NCBI GenBank assembly: GCA_033782935.1
Contig: JAWQEG010003694.1
Span: 62,001-126,000, forward strand
DNA: 64,000 bases
Direction: 5' to 3'
Origin: Petrolisthes cinctipes
Taxonomy: Eukaryota > Arthropoda > Malacostraca > Decapoda > Porcellanidae
Below are positions 43,601 to 58,600 of this stretch, piece after piece. Positions within the stretch are counted from its first letter, which is position 1. Each line of letters opens with the position of its first letter. Under the pieces are notes generated by a model, which was not told the DNA's origin, searched no databases, and saw only the letters and a list, made by a program, of their open reading frames with translations. The translations under genes and the position numbers were made by a program.

Positions 43601-46600
43601 GGAGGGGACAGTCACATGAACCGTCACGTGACACAACGTAACCCTTTGATGGATCACAGATGCAGCGTCCATCCTCTGTCAAGATGTAACCCAACTCCAA
43701 CAGACAACGTACACAGTTACCATTTTCATCCACATAGAAGCCACGGTCAGCTGGGCACAGACACTTATCCCCTTCCATGAGGAAACCTTTCTCAATTGGG
43801 CACACAGGGGCTGAAGAAAGGTGAAAGTCACAGATAAGTTGGCCAATCCTAATACCATGTTGCATCTTTACATAATTGTAGTATTTTAGTATGAAATTTT
43901 ATTAGTTTACTACAGTCTTATTAAGCTTTAATCTACACACATTTCTGAACAATCTAACATAAAATGTTAATTTTATAAACAGAACAAGCTCTGTTCAAGT
44001 CCCTCTCCATCTACAATTTATATATGTACAATGTAAAGTATACAGTATGTTATATTTCCAACAAGAAATTCTATATTTTATGTCCTAATTTTAGGTAAAC
44101 ATGAAACTGAATACTGTATCTGCCTTTATTAATTTTAGTGATGGTAGTAATAAGTGCTACACCTACAAGTAATATAATTTTAGAAAATTATATAACTGAA
44201 TCTAATATTTCCTGGTTTTGAAAATTCCATTCAAAGTTACAGTACTCGTACTCTCATGTATTAATTAATTTAATAAGCAGTGCACTACTGTCACTCAAAT
44301 CATACTTAATAAGACATTGTACAGTACTGCAAAAATTCTGTTATAATAAGCAAACATAATATCACAAAACAATGGATGCTATTTGGTAAAGAATAGTTAA
44401 TACTGATATACAGTAAATATAAAGGTGCACATAACTCAACTCAAGTGATTATATAAACCATATACAAACAAGAAACATAATCATCATTCCATCACCACCC
44501 AACATGCAACAATAAGTAACAAACAACCACAGCTGTTGTCCTGAAATGAGAATAAAATAAATGTAATTAATAATGCATGAGATATCTAAATCAGGCTGAT
44601 TAAATATGTGTGTAGGTTTTCAGGCTGTGTTAACATCTGTATAAAGCTGAGTTAATGTATGTGTCAGGCTGAGTAAATATCTGTATCAAGCTGAGTTAAT
44701 GTTTATATCAAGCTGAGTTAACATCTGTATCAGGTAAAGTAGACATTTCTAACAAGCCGAGTTAACATCAAATCAAGCTGAGTTAACATCTGTATCAAGC
44801 TGTATATACTTCTAAGTAAACATAACTATCTAACAAGCTGGTTAGTGCATCAAAACAAAAAGCTTGGCAACTCTGTGATTAAAATGATTATGACAACATG
44901 CTTGCCGCCAATATTTACCACGATAATATAAGTGTATAAGCCAGTCGTACACAGTCAAAGCAGAGTGAATGCACAAATCACTACTTTTAATATGCAGTAA
45001 TGAAACAGAATCATATATCAAAACTTGTATTCAGTATGTGAATGTATCATTTTCTTGTACTGATGCATTGATAAAACATTTAGGTAATATATAAATAGGT
45101 GACGGACTTGTGATTAGGAGGATAACATTTAATTATCTGAAATTTTCGCTAATTGTTTCCCTTTCACAATGAAAGAAATATTCAAGGTGTGTATTGTACT
45201 GCACAATCTAAACATTTAAGAACATTATTATAGCGCAAATCCTTCACCTATTCAACAGGCATGAAAGGGTTTAATATTTTGTTCACAAAAAGCAGTAAGC
45301 TGAACAAAATGCTCAACAAAGCAGGACAAAATGCAATTACATAATATTGCAATGGATATGATTTAATCAAGCATTTGTGTTAAACTGGTTGTATTTCAAG
45401 CTTTAAAATCTTAATGGTCCATTCAGTATTTAGGAATAAACAGCAGTTTTACAGATGCCTTGATAGACAACGATAACTCACTCGGAAGACATTTTTCGGC
45501 AGCATCACCCTGGTAGCCCGGAAGACATTCACATGCTATGGTACGGACAGGATGAGTGTCAACCACACGACATTCGGTATTTTCTGCACAGGGATCCAGG
45601 CCACAAGGATCAATACATTCAGCATTGATACACGCAGTCTTGCTGGGACAATCTCCATCGGATCGACAACCAATCACAACTGAGGAAGAGACAATACATG
45701 ATTGCATTAATAATAATTTTGTTATCTGAAATACCTTAAGGTTATGTTTATCACCTGTGATAAAAATACAGTATACCTGTAATGATATATATAAATGCAG
45801 TAAAGACTGTGTGACGTCCTTTGATACACTGTGAATCTTTTAACTTTCAACACTGTGTTGGACTATTAGCATGCAATGAATATGGATAAACACAACATGA
45901 TAGGAATATGGCTTAATTAGTATTGGTACAAGAAGTCGTTTCATGTTTCATATAAACATGGGTAGAATATCACATGCTACTCACTCTTTTCACATCCTTT
46001 GTCGACAGTCATATTGAAGCCAGGAGGGCAGGGACACTCAGCAGTGTGATCCACAGCACGACAGGTGGCAGGTTCCTTGCAGGGGTCATATGTGCACGGA
46101 CTCTCACAGAGCTCATTGATACAGCTACGTGAATCTGGACAAGCATCATTGGAAGCACAGCCCAGGGCAATACACTGCGTGCGTGGGTTGCCTCGGGTAC
46201 CTGGTGGACAGTAGCAGACAGCTTCATGGTTTACACCTTGGCATATGGCCTCCTCGCCACACGGCTCATTGTTAGGTCCACACACCGGTGCACACTGACC
46301 ATTGCGGCAGGCATGAGTCGGAGGGCAATCATCCCTACTGTAGCAACCAATTTCAATACAAGCAATCTCTGGGTCTCCTTCATAGCCTCGTCTGCAAGTA
46401 CATACTGGATGATGCTCCACAATCTCACAATTTGCACCAATTCCGCATTGGCATGGATCTTTACAGAAGCCATTGAAACAAGCCTTATCAGATGGACACT
46501 CAGGATCTGCCTCACAAATTGGTTTCACTACTGGGACCAAGTCACACTCACCTCCCTCTTCTATTACCATTCCATCAGGACAGACACACAGCATTGTTCT

Positions 46601-49600
46601 TACAGGCAATGTGTCGACAACTTGGCACTCTGCACTCTCATGACAGGGTTCTAGCTCTTTACATGGGTTAACACATTTCTCATCAATGCAAGCAAGCTGG
46701 CTGTCACAATCCCTATCAAAGACACAATCTGGTTGACGGACAGCTACACATCTTACTCTAGGATCCCCTGTTGTGCCTGGTGGACAACGGCATGACGCCT
46801 CATGATTTCTGCTGATACATTCCCCAGTTTCATCACAAGGATCTTCATGAAGACAAGGGTCCACACATTGGGAATTGATACAGGCTCGATCACTAGGACA
46901 TTCTGAATTGGATCTACATCCTACCACAATACATTCAGTGTAACCATCTCCTTGTGTGCCAGATGGACAGCGACAGAAGGCACGGTGGTGTTTGGCATAG
47001 CATTCAGCATTAACAGAGCATGGATCATCTACAAGGCAAGGATTGGCACAGACACCATCAAAGCAGGCATGATGATCTTCACAGTCACTATCTTGTCGAC
47101 ATCCAACTGGGAAACAGCCAATGTCTGGGTTACCTTGGAATCCTACTTGACAAGTGCAGACTGGACGATGATTAATAATTTCACAATCAGCATTTGGACC
47201 ACAGTCACAAGGTATACGACACATACGGTTGATGCAGGCCTCTTTCACTGGGCAATCAGAATCAGCACGACAACCAGGAGGAATTGGTACCTCAATAAGC
47301 TTGCAAGTTCCTTCATCTGTCACAACATATCCTTCAGGACAAATGCAGATCATAGTACGCACTGGTACGGTGTTCATGACATCACATAAAGAAGTTTCAT
47401 CACAAGGGTTAAGCATGTGACATGGATTGATACAGTGCCCTTCAAGACATGCTCTCTTGCTTGGACAATCAGTATCTACATTACATTCTGGTTGAGGATC
47501 ATCAACATCTATTTTCATTTCCTCACACATGAACATTGGATCACCATAAGGCATATCAGCCGGGCAGCGACAACCAGCTGTGTGTTGGAAGACAAAGCAT
47601 TCTGCATTAGGTGCACACTCATTGGAATAGAGGCAAGGGTTCACACACTGTCGGTTGATACATGCCTTGTCTGTTGGACATTCTGAGTTACTTCGGCACC
47701 CAATCACAAGACACTTGGTATACGGGTCACCTTCAAGACCAGGTGGACAGCGGCACATTGCTTGGTGCTCCTCAGGGTAACACTCAGCACTAATAGGACA
47801 GGGATCACTCACCAGGCAAGGGTTGACACAAACACTATTGCTGCACATTTTGCTCAGCGGACACTCTTCATTCCTGGTGCACCCAACTGAAATAAGAAAT
47901 TTAAATGAACAAATTGTGTTCTTTTGTTTATAGTATGTACCATATTCAAGAATATTTTTAAATAATTATTCACACGAGATAAATCATTGACTGATACCTT
48001 TATAGCATCCAATATTGGGGTTGCCTTGATATCCTGGAAGGCAGGTGCAGATGGGACGATGGTCAATAACATGACACTCTGCATGAACACCACAGGCACA
48101 AGGTGTCACACACCGAGTGTTAAGACATGCAGCATCAGGGGGGCAATCATTGTCAGCACGGCAACCAACGCTGATGGGGGTGTCCACTGTTGGGGGTAAG
48201 ACAGGGAAGGAAAAGATCAGGTCTGTTCAAAATATGCATCAATACATTTTATCCAGATGTTAAAGAATAATCAGGGTTATTTACCAGTCTGGCCAATTGT
48301 TAATATGTATATTTTATTAATGGCGATGTTATTAATGGTTACACGAAAACTATGATGGTACAGCACTGCAGTTAGTTAGCTAAGACAACATGAATAAATA
48401 CACAATGAAATTATAAAATGCTGTGAAATAAAGAGTTTTGCATTGAATTAAATCTGGAAAGAAAAGATAAAATTACTAATATTATGATATGCTTACAGTC
48501 AACACAAAGCCCATCACGAGAAGCAACCATGTGAACTGGACAAGTGCAGGTCATGGTCTTGAGGGGTTGTGTGGCAACCAGGGTACATACAGTTGGGTCC
48601 TCACAAGGCTGCAACACATCGCACAGCCTCTGGCATTTTCCATCCAAGCAGCCATAGTCTTCTTCACAGTCATAGTCTGAGCGGCAGTCATCTCTTAACT
48701 TCTCTTTGCAAACAATAGTTGGTTGTCCCTCAAAACCAGGAAGACACTGGCACTCTACTTGATGGTTGATGCTGCGACACTGGGCATTGGGTGCACAGGT
48801 GTTATTGTAGATACACTGGTCACGACATTGGCCATTGAAACACATGCGGTCAGGAGGACACTGACTGTCTGTTGTACAACCAACAACAATGCACTGAGAA
48901 TATGGATCTCCTTGGGAACCAGAGGGGCAAAAGCAGGCAGCCTTGTGAGAGACAGGTTGGCACTCAGCTCGTGGAGCACAAGGATTATCCAGTAAGCAGG
49001 GGTTGACACAGTTGCCTTTGTGACAAGCACGGTCCTCAGGACACTGGGAGTCACTGGTACACCCGGCTGAGGTGAGAAAGTAAGTGTGTTACAGTATGTG
49101 TTATATTCACTCCTCATTCCATGCAATGTAGATATTATAGAGGTGTTGTAAGAGTTTAGTACTGTATCAAACTCATTAGTTACTGAATACTGACAAGGTA
49201 AACAAATTGCTGCATCTAGTACTGTACTGTAGTACTGTATAGTACAGTATATTCTAATCTCAACTGAATTGTTAATAAAGCTTTTTGTCAATTAAGGTAA
49301 ATTTTAATCTATCCAAATTCCATCTAAGCATAAGTAAAAAGTCTATGTTAGTGTCTTACTAGGAGTGCAAGCGATCTGTGGATTGCCCTCATAACCTTGG
49401 GCACAAGTGCAGACAGGCCTGTGACTGACGATGGTACACAAAGCATTCTCCCCACATTTGCAGGGATCTTGACACTTGCCCTCCACACAAATCAAACCTG
49501 AGGTACAATCATTGTTGTCCTCACAATCACTTCTGTCTGAAACTGTAAATTAGTTATTTTAGTAAAGAGCTGCCAAGTTCATTGGTTACTCATCCAGTAT

Positions 49601-52600
49601 CAACAACCTTGTTATTCTCTGTGTTCTATACAAGTTAGTTTAGTTAATTCTATGTTGATAAAAATCTTTCTAAGCAGAGTTGGTGAAGGATGCCTAATTC
49701 AAAGATGTATTACAAAATATAACTGTAAATACTAAACAACAAATGATCTCAAATGTCAGATGGTGTGCAAGTATATCAAACAATAGTGTTTTCTACAAAA
49801 ATTAATGTTGTTGATCCTTACTGGGTCTGCATTGTGTCATAGCATCACCCTGGTAGCCTGGGGGACACACACACACCACACTCCTGAAGGGTACAGATTC
49901 CACCACACGACATTCAGCATTCTGCCCACATGACTGAGTATCACACAGGTCCTGACAACGGCCATTAATGCAGCCCAATCCCACATCACAGTCTTGGTCA
50001 TTACTACATACTAGCTCAGTGGGCTTGTCAGTTGGGATGCACACAAGGTTAGGGTTACCCTCATAACCTGGAGAACATCTGCATAACCCTTGATGTTTCT
50101 CAACATAACATACAGCATTTCTGCCACAAGTGGTTGATGTACATGGATCCACACAAAGACCTTGATCACAAGTTTTGTCCTGAGGACAATCATTATCACT
50201 GCTACAAATACGAGCAGTACATTGGACATAAGGGTCTCCCTCCTGACCAGGGAAGCACCTACACTTGGCTTTATGATTATCAGAGAAACACTGTGCATTG
50301 CTGGAACATGGATTTGCCAAAATGCATGGGTCAATACATTGGCCACTGTGACACATGTGTGACTGTGGGCAGCCTTCATTACCAACACAACCAGTTACTG
50401 GTGGGAAGAGAAAAATGTGTATCATAAGTAAAAATATTAATGGAGTATCTAACGATGCTTTTTGTTAAACCCTTTGCTTTGGCTGGTAACAGCTATCCAG
50501 TATATAAGAAAGCATTATAATGTTAATATAAACATTAGTTAACAAGCAATCATAATGTTGGTAATGTGAGGAGTGGGTAAGTAGTGTATCTTACAGGGGT
50601 AGCAGGCATAATAAGGATCTCCGCCATGGTTATGAGCACAGGAACATACTGCACGATGGTCTGACACTCGACACACAGCGTTCTCTCCACAAGAGCATGG
50701 ATCAAGACACTGCCCTTGTAGGCATGCCAAGTTGTCTGGGCAGTCTCTGTCACCTGAGCATGTAGTCTCAGGTATTCCAGGTACTATAAAAGAATGTTTG
50801 TTAGCAACAGAACTTTACAAAAAATATTCAGCTATATTCAAAACACCTGCAAATATATTGGAATTTAGTTAGCAATTAGCATTATGTGATTAAGAGTAAC
50901 TTATTAGAATGGACAGAATAGGAAGAAAAATGGATGAGCTGGAATGAATAATATTGATGTGAGAGAATGAATAAACATGTTCCATACTTTTTCTACACTG
51001 GATCTGGGCATTTCCTATGAACCCTGGAGGGCATGAACAAGTCACGGACTTGAGAGGTCGAGAATCTTTAACAATGCAAAGGGCATTGAGTGCACATGGT
51101 CTTTCTTGCTCGCAGGGATTAATGCACACACCACCAACACACACCAACCCAACACCACAGTCATGATCCACCACACACACTTTGGTTTCAGGTCGGCGAC
51201 AGGCCACGTACGGGTCGCCACTGTGGCCGTTGGGGCATGAACACGTGTAGTTATGTGCCCGTGCAACACACTTGGCTCCCACACCACACACGTCGGTTTC
51301 ACAAGGGTTCTGACACTGTTGGTTCACACAAGCATGACTAGAGGGACACTGATCATTGGTACGGCACCCCAGCACAAGACACTGAAGCGTGGGGTCACCG
51401 TGTTGGCCAAGAGGGCACACACACTGGGGTTTGTGTTGTGCCACTGTGCAGGTTGCTGATGATGCACAGGGCAAGTCTGTTGTACTGCAAGGGTCAACAC
51501 ATTCACTGTCCACACAAGCCTTAGTACTTGGGCAGTCCACATCATTGGCACATCCAACTGTAAACACAAGAAATACAAAATGTAAACCACATCAATGGAA
51601 GGAAAAATACTACATGCAAGCAAGTTACCTACATTGTAAACCAGGATATAATTACCTACTGTACATCAACAACATATCAACAAAAGTAGTACAGTACCTG
51701 TGAAAAATATTGCATTAAAAAATAGAGAAAACTACCTGTATCAACAAAATTATATAGTTAAAGGCATATACCCTGCTCGGCCAGACAGCTTGAGGAACTT
51801 CAATAACAAACAACAACCCTTTAAAGTATTGAATAGATATTGATGACATTTTTATATCAAATACATTATCACATGACAGAAAGAATGATTAACTATTCTT
51901 TATTAAATGGTTAGTGTTAATAATCACCTCTATGACAAGCCACATCTGGGTTGCCAGTATAGCCGTGGGCACAGGAGCAGAAGGGATGGTTTTGGGAAAT
52001 ATGACACTGAGCGTTGACACCACAGTTGCAGGGATCCCGGCACAGACCTTCTATACACGCTTCACTAAACAAACAGTCAGTGTGTTGTTTGCAGCCTCCC
52101 TGTGATGGTACTGGGTAAAGAGAGAACAACCATGAATACTGTACATTCGTTGCAATTTGAAGAATATGTTCAGTAACAATAAGAACTATATCATTTTATG
52201 ATACTATGCCATAAAACTACCTGATGCCTTTAGTATCTATTATCATAGTACAGTAATTACTCTTTGTAGCACTTATCAACCAATTTTTATTGTACTTACT
52301 TAAGCGACATTCAATCTTGGCATCTCCATGATAACCAGGAGGACAAGCACAGCTCATGGACCGCCTTGGGTAAGAGTCAATGACTGAACAGATGGCACTG
52401 GGTCCACATGGCTGGTGTGTCTCACAGAGGTCTCTGCAGGTGGCCCCAGAGTCACTGTCACTCAGACGAATGTACACTGCAGACACCTTGTTGTGGTATC
52501 GTGTGACGAGAGCATCTAGGATACAGCCATCAGTGAGGGGGCAGTCCTGGTCCACCACACATTGGGTTCGGTTGGTGGGTTCCTTACAGCCAAACCTTGC

Positions 52601-55600
52601 ATCACCGATGAGTCCAACAGGACATGAACACTGGTATTCATGGTCTGTAACTCTACAAGTGGCATCCTCTCCACATGGATTATAATAGCCACAAGGGTCT
52701 TTGCATTTGCCATTTACACATGCTTCAAAGCTCTTACAGTCCTGGTTAGCAGTACATCCTATCAATATACATGATACATAGGGATCACCAGAGGTTCCTG
52801 ATGGACACTGACACTGTGGTTGGCGGTTGTTGGTCACACAGATGGCATCAGGTGCACAATTATCATTTTTCTGGCATGGGTCAGTACATATGTTCCTCAG
52901 GCAAGCTTCAGTGTCAGGGCAGTCAACATCTGACTCACAATCAACTGAAAAAAAAAAAAATGTTCTTATATGAGTATTGTATACAGAATATCTTCTCAGT
53001 ACGGTACACTTTTCCATAATCGTGGAGAGACTGTACAGTACAGAACTCACAAAGGCAAATATATTCTTTTCGTCATCAGCAAATTTTAAGTTTTCCATGA
53101 TATGTATAAAGTTGTTTGGAGCAAACATAATAAAACAAGTATGAATTTGTACTTATCCTGGATTCAAACACTCCCACCTAACTTGGTTAATCCCTGCTCT
53201 TCCACAATACAATACTGAACAATACTATTAACAAACTATAATAGATTGTGCAAGGTTGACTCACTTTTGGTACATCCCACTTGAGGGTCTCCTGCATATC
53301 CTTGTTGACAGTGACAGATTGGCCGGTGATTGATGACAGTACAGAGAGCACCAGGGCCACAGTTAGAGGGGCAAGGGTTGCGACATTCTCCATCCTCACA
53401 AGAAAACTTCAGGGGACAGTCCGCATCATTCTTGCAACCCTCCTCCTTGTCAATTTTGACTGTTAGGTTAAGATAAATTTCATATAAATAATGATTTACC
53501 CTGCAAAATTATATCATCACCTGTATAAAATTAGTATATCTACTGTATTATTATACTGTGCTGTATACTGTCAGACCTGTACTGGCCAGTTACAGATTAA
53601 ATTGATAAGTTAATTGTGAAATATAATATGATGCCTATAACTATTTCCAAACATAACAACATCGCATATTACATAAACTTACTTGGGTTGCAGGCAAAGT
53701 GTGGGTTGCCATCATAGCCTTTGGGACACGAGCAGGACATGATCTTCACTGGACGATTGGGTAGTACTTGACATTCAGCACCAGGTCCACATGGATGAAG
53801 TGCAAGGCAGAGGTCTTGGCATTCGTCATTTACACAGCCTTGTAGTTCTTGGCAGTCGTAATCTCTCTGACACTCTGGTTGTGGTACCGGAGAACAGAAA
53901 CGATCGGGATCACCCTCGTGGCCAGCCAAGCACCTACACTCAGCCTTGTGGTCTTGGACGTGACACTCTGCATTAGCAACGCAGTGGTGTGTCTTGCAAG
54001 GGTCCTGGCATTGTTGATTTTGGCACTGTTGGTAACTTGAGCACTGTGAATCCTGAGCGCATTCAGCTGGATGGCACTTGGAGAAAGGATCACCCATAAA
54101 ACCTTCAGGGCAAGAACACACTGGACCTTCAGGAGTTGACTGACACTGTGCATCAACACCACATGGACTTAGTCGGTCACATGGATTAACACAGTTGCTA
54201 TTAACACAAGCCTGCTCAGATGGACAGTCACCCTTCTGGCTGCATCCCACTGAAACAGAAATAGACCAGCACTGAAATTACACTCTTCTTCTGCAGATAT
54301 TTCTTTTTATGAACACGGAATAGCAAGGGTAAGGTTGCCATTTGAGTAGTACCAAGTAAGAAGGGGAAAGTATATAATCATCTAGTTATTTCACTGATAA
54401 TTCACCAAAAATGATCAGAAAAGGCATAAAAATATGATTAATACAGGAATTAATTGCAATCACGTCCACCTACCAGTAAAGCAAGCCACATTGGGATCTC
54501 CTTGGTAACCGGAAGCACAGGAACAGACACTTCGATGGCCCACTACACTGCAGGTAGCTCCAGTGCCACATTGGTTGTCTAGGCAAGGATCCTTACATCT
54601 ACCATTATCACAGCCTCTATTCCATGGACAGTCTTGGTGAGAAGTGCAACCAGACGTGATGGTAGGTACTGGTATGCACTCTCGGAAGGGATTGCCCATA
54701 AGTCTTGGGCCACACTCACACACGATGGTAGTGAGTTTGTTGCCTGTTTTTGTTGTACAAGTAGCATGCTGTCCACAGGGATTCTTCTCACAAAGATCTT
54801 GACATGTGCCATCCAGACAAGCTTTTCCCTCACTGCAGTCCTGGTCTGTTACACAAAAAGGCTTGGGTTGTGGTTCATCTCTGATGCACCCATCTTGGTA
54901 GGGGGTATAACCAGGTAGACAGGTACACTTCACCTTATGGTTGAGCACAGTACAGGACTGAGTGTTATCACATGGATTACCACTTTGGCACTCATCAATG
55001 CATACATTATTTTGGCAGGCCTGACTGCTAGGGCATGCAGAGTCATCAGTGCAGCCAATAACCAGACATAGATCATATGCATTTCCAGTAAAGCCTGATT
55101 CACATTCACATTCTGTTTTGTGTTGGCTAGCATGACATTTAGCATTTGCACCACACGGACGAGTTAAAGTACAAGCATCTACGCATCTATAATTATAACA
55201 CACACTGTCACTGGCACACTCATTATCACTATTACATTTACTGGGGTTACACGTTTCATACCCATCTCCATTATAGCCTAATGGGCAGAAGCAGGTAGGG
55301 CGGTGGTTCATGGTATGACATTCTGCATTTGCAGCACAGGGATTATCTTCACAAGGGTTACGACACTCACTGTCTATACAAGCATGGAAGACTGGGCAGT
55401 CTACATCAGACTGACACTCTGGTTGCTTTACTGTGACTGGGTTGCATTGTTCATATGCATTGCCTGTGTGACCAAGGGGACATTCACATATCATGGTTCG
55501 CATATGAGGTAGATCAACAGTTCGACACTTTGCTTTTAATCCACACGGTTTCAAATACAAACACAAATCGGTACACTCTTTATCAATGCACCCTAGTCCA

Positions 55601-58600
55601 GGGGCACAATCCAAATCTACAAGACACTGTGGTGTTTCTGGCTGGGAGCACTTTTCATATGGGTCACCCACCAGGTGTGGTGGGCAGGTGCAGGTGGTGG
55701 TGTGGTGGCGAGTGTGGCAAGATGATCCAGAACCACACGGAGATATCAGAAGGCAGGGATTAATACATTCCTCCTGATAACACGCCTGCTCTAAGGGACA
55801 CTCCTCATTAGAGGAGCAGCCTACATTATGGCAGGAGGTAGTGGGGTTTCCAGTGAGGCCGGGCCCACATGAACACTGTACTCTGTGGTTGACAGTTATG
55901 CAGGAAGCTGTTGGGGCACATGGCCGCCCTGCTTGGCATGGGTCATGGCATATGCCATTGAAGCATTTTTCATTGTAGGAGCAGTCAGAGTCTGTTTCAC
56001 AGCCAACTGTGATAAGGAAAGATGATGTCAGAGAAGGGTCATACACAACTTGCAAACACTATCTAAAGGCTCAGAGATAGGTGAAGTAGATGTTAATATC
56101 ATAACACGATGCTTGGTTATTCACATGACAAGCTAATTATTACTAATTATTATAAGTGCTAAGTATGCACGAGCTAACTAAAATGCAAAGAAATTCTGAT
56201 CATAAACATTAATGTGAGTAATGTAAGATGCAGTCTTACTTGCAGAACACATGGTGTGGGGATTGCCTGTGGTATTAGGAGGGCAGGAGCAGATTGCACG
56301 GTGGTGGTGCACTTGACACAGTGCACTGGATGGACAAGATGAGGGGCACACATGCACACAGTGTCCCCTTTGACACCAGTGAGTTGGACCACAGTCACGG
56401 TCAGACTCACAGCCCTGACCCTCACCACCGATGGTCCAGTTGGCACCCACAACAATCCCGGGTGCTAACCACACACATACACATACTAGGTTAGTCACAC
56501 TATATCTTACACACGTCACATGAAAGATAGCCTTCTTAAGAACTCATTAATGACTAGTAAGGATTTCAGCTACATTAAAATCAAGCAGATGGTTAACTAG
56601 TTAAATTTGACTAGTAATGCTTATTAGTACAGTAAAAATGTTGCAGTTCACAGTTGATGATTATATTGCTCATTATTAATTGTTTAAATATTATGCAAAA
56701 GCAGGCAGTAGTGATTCTAACTTCTGAGAAAGTCACATATAAAACTGACGAGCATTATAAGTGGTATAGTACTGTAGCAGACTGCCAAAAACTGTAGTGG
56801 TGTTATAGTATCAATCATTTCAATCACAAACAATGTACAATAATTGCAGTTTATGGAATTCTACTATAATTCTACCACTTGTAACATGTATCTGGTCATG
56901 GTTGAATGATGCATGAATAAGGAAAACTGGTGCTTCCTTCCTTAGGGTCTGCTATCAGAAGATTCATTCTTGCAAAAAATCACAAAAATTCTACCTCTTC
57001 CAGCCACCTCCAACCACTCTCCTTGGTTCATAAACTATGAACTTTGGGCCACATACAACAAAAAAATCAAAGAGTTACGCAATGACGACAACCAGAACAA
57101 TGGCATCATAAAACTCAATACTTTTCTCTCATATAGCCCTTGGATTCCTCTGCATCACATTATTATAAACTGGAGTCTGATTTACCTGCATGCACTTTTC
57201 AAGGGCCATGTGCAGGGAAAGTCACTGACAAGGAGGGGACATAATGAAATCTACAGACATTTTATCCGTTGTTGTCACCTGCAAACACATGACTTTTCTT
57301 ATATGTGGCCCCAAGTTTCGAGCTTTTAACCCAGGCAGTGGGATAGTGGTTGGCTGGGAGAGTCAGGAAACTTTGTGGTGGGACTGAACATTTGGTCTCA
57401 CACCCATTTTCATCACTTGGCTTTGTCAATCCTCGTATATGAAAATGCAAGCTTACGGACTCATGGGTTATACGTATAATTACTACTGAGGCAAATTTAC
57501 TGGTTCTTGTATATGGTTATGAATGTAACTTTTCTATGGTTGTAAATTTAATGGGGGGAAACAAAATACTGTATGTAGTGATGATATTTTCAATACACAA
57601 ATCATCAGTTTATCACCTCTAGTGTTCCAAAATTCACTCATAAACAGTGGAAAATTATACACCAGTAGCCATGAAACAATACAAAACTGGCAATCACAGA
57701 AAGGAATACTTTAAAACTGAGTCACCATTCATGGGTTTACACATACAGTGTAATGGGAAGATGAGGGTTTACATAGCTCAGGTGAAGAACAAGGGAATGG
57801 AATCAAAGGTACAGTTGTGAACCATAATTTGTTTAGGTCTTGACAGCCTGGAATCATCTGACACAACATTGAGCTACAGTAGTTCAAATTTCATCCCTAC
57901 AGTATGTGAATTTTTGGAACTCTATCAATACTGCACTACTGTATAGCCTTGTCTCAGATGACTGAAAGCAGACCTGTATACAAACTATGGGTCAGGGTAT
58001 GGAAGATAACTATATCATGCACACTATATGGATGTCTAAGTCAGGGGGACGTGCCATTCACCATGCACAGACCTATCACAGTGGCTCTTATTTGACATCT
58101 CACGAAAAAATCATTCAAGGGTCAACTAATATGCTCGGCTAAAAAAAAAAGTCAGGAAGTATTTAATGTCGTCAAGATTTTAATATCAGTTATGGCGAAT
58201 CCTGGTTATACATTTTAGATTAGGATTAATAGCTTTGGTAATGGAACAGCAGCTCCATCCATCACGTTAACACATAAGCTAGTCACACTGTATTGTTATC
58301 TGATTATAAAGGATGTTAGCAGTGCAGCAGTATGGCAAAACAGAAAGAAAGTTGGTCACACAAATGCTCACTATTCTATTAGTCTCTCACACGACTGTTA
58401 TTATGAGTGTCTATCATATTCATTCAACGCAGTAAGGAAAGTCAGTCAAGGTAATGTTATCATGAGAAATAATAACACTGGATAATATTGCCTGTCAGTC
58501 AGCAGCAATACATGATGAATTAATGGTGGTGATAAGTAAGTACACAGGAAAAGCATAAATGATGAAGAATGGGAATGAATACGGTATGTTAATCGAGTTT

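Noticed and set aside
46226..47686. Long + strand frames across the dumpy exons
   Set aside because: They are antisense shadows of the cysteine-module exons. The minus strand has splice sites, phase consistency and domain pattern.
52370..52450. Removing the exon 11 insertion as an unrecognised mini-intron
   Set aside because: The only GT-AG pair with reasonable context is 74 nt long and would shift the frame, so an in-frame insertion is preferred.
56970..57329. 119-codon + strand frame in the largest dumpy intron
   Set aside because: No recognisable motif, retroelement signature or splice context. Likely chance or a very old relic.
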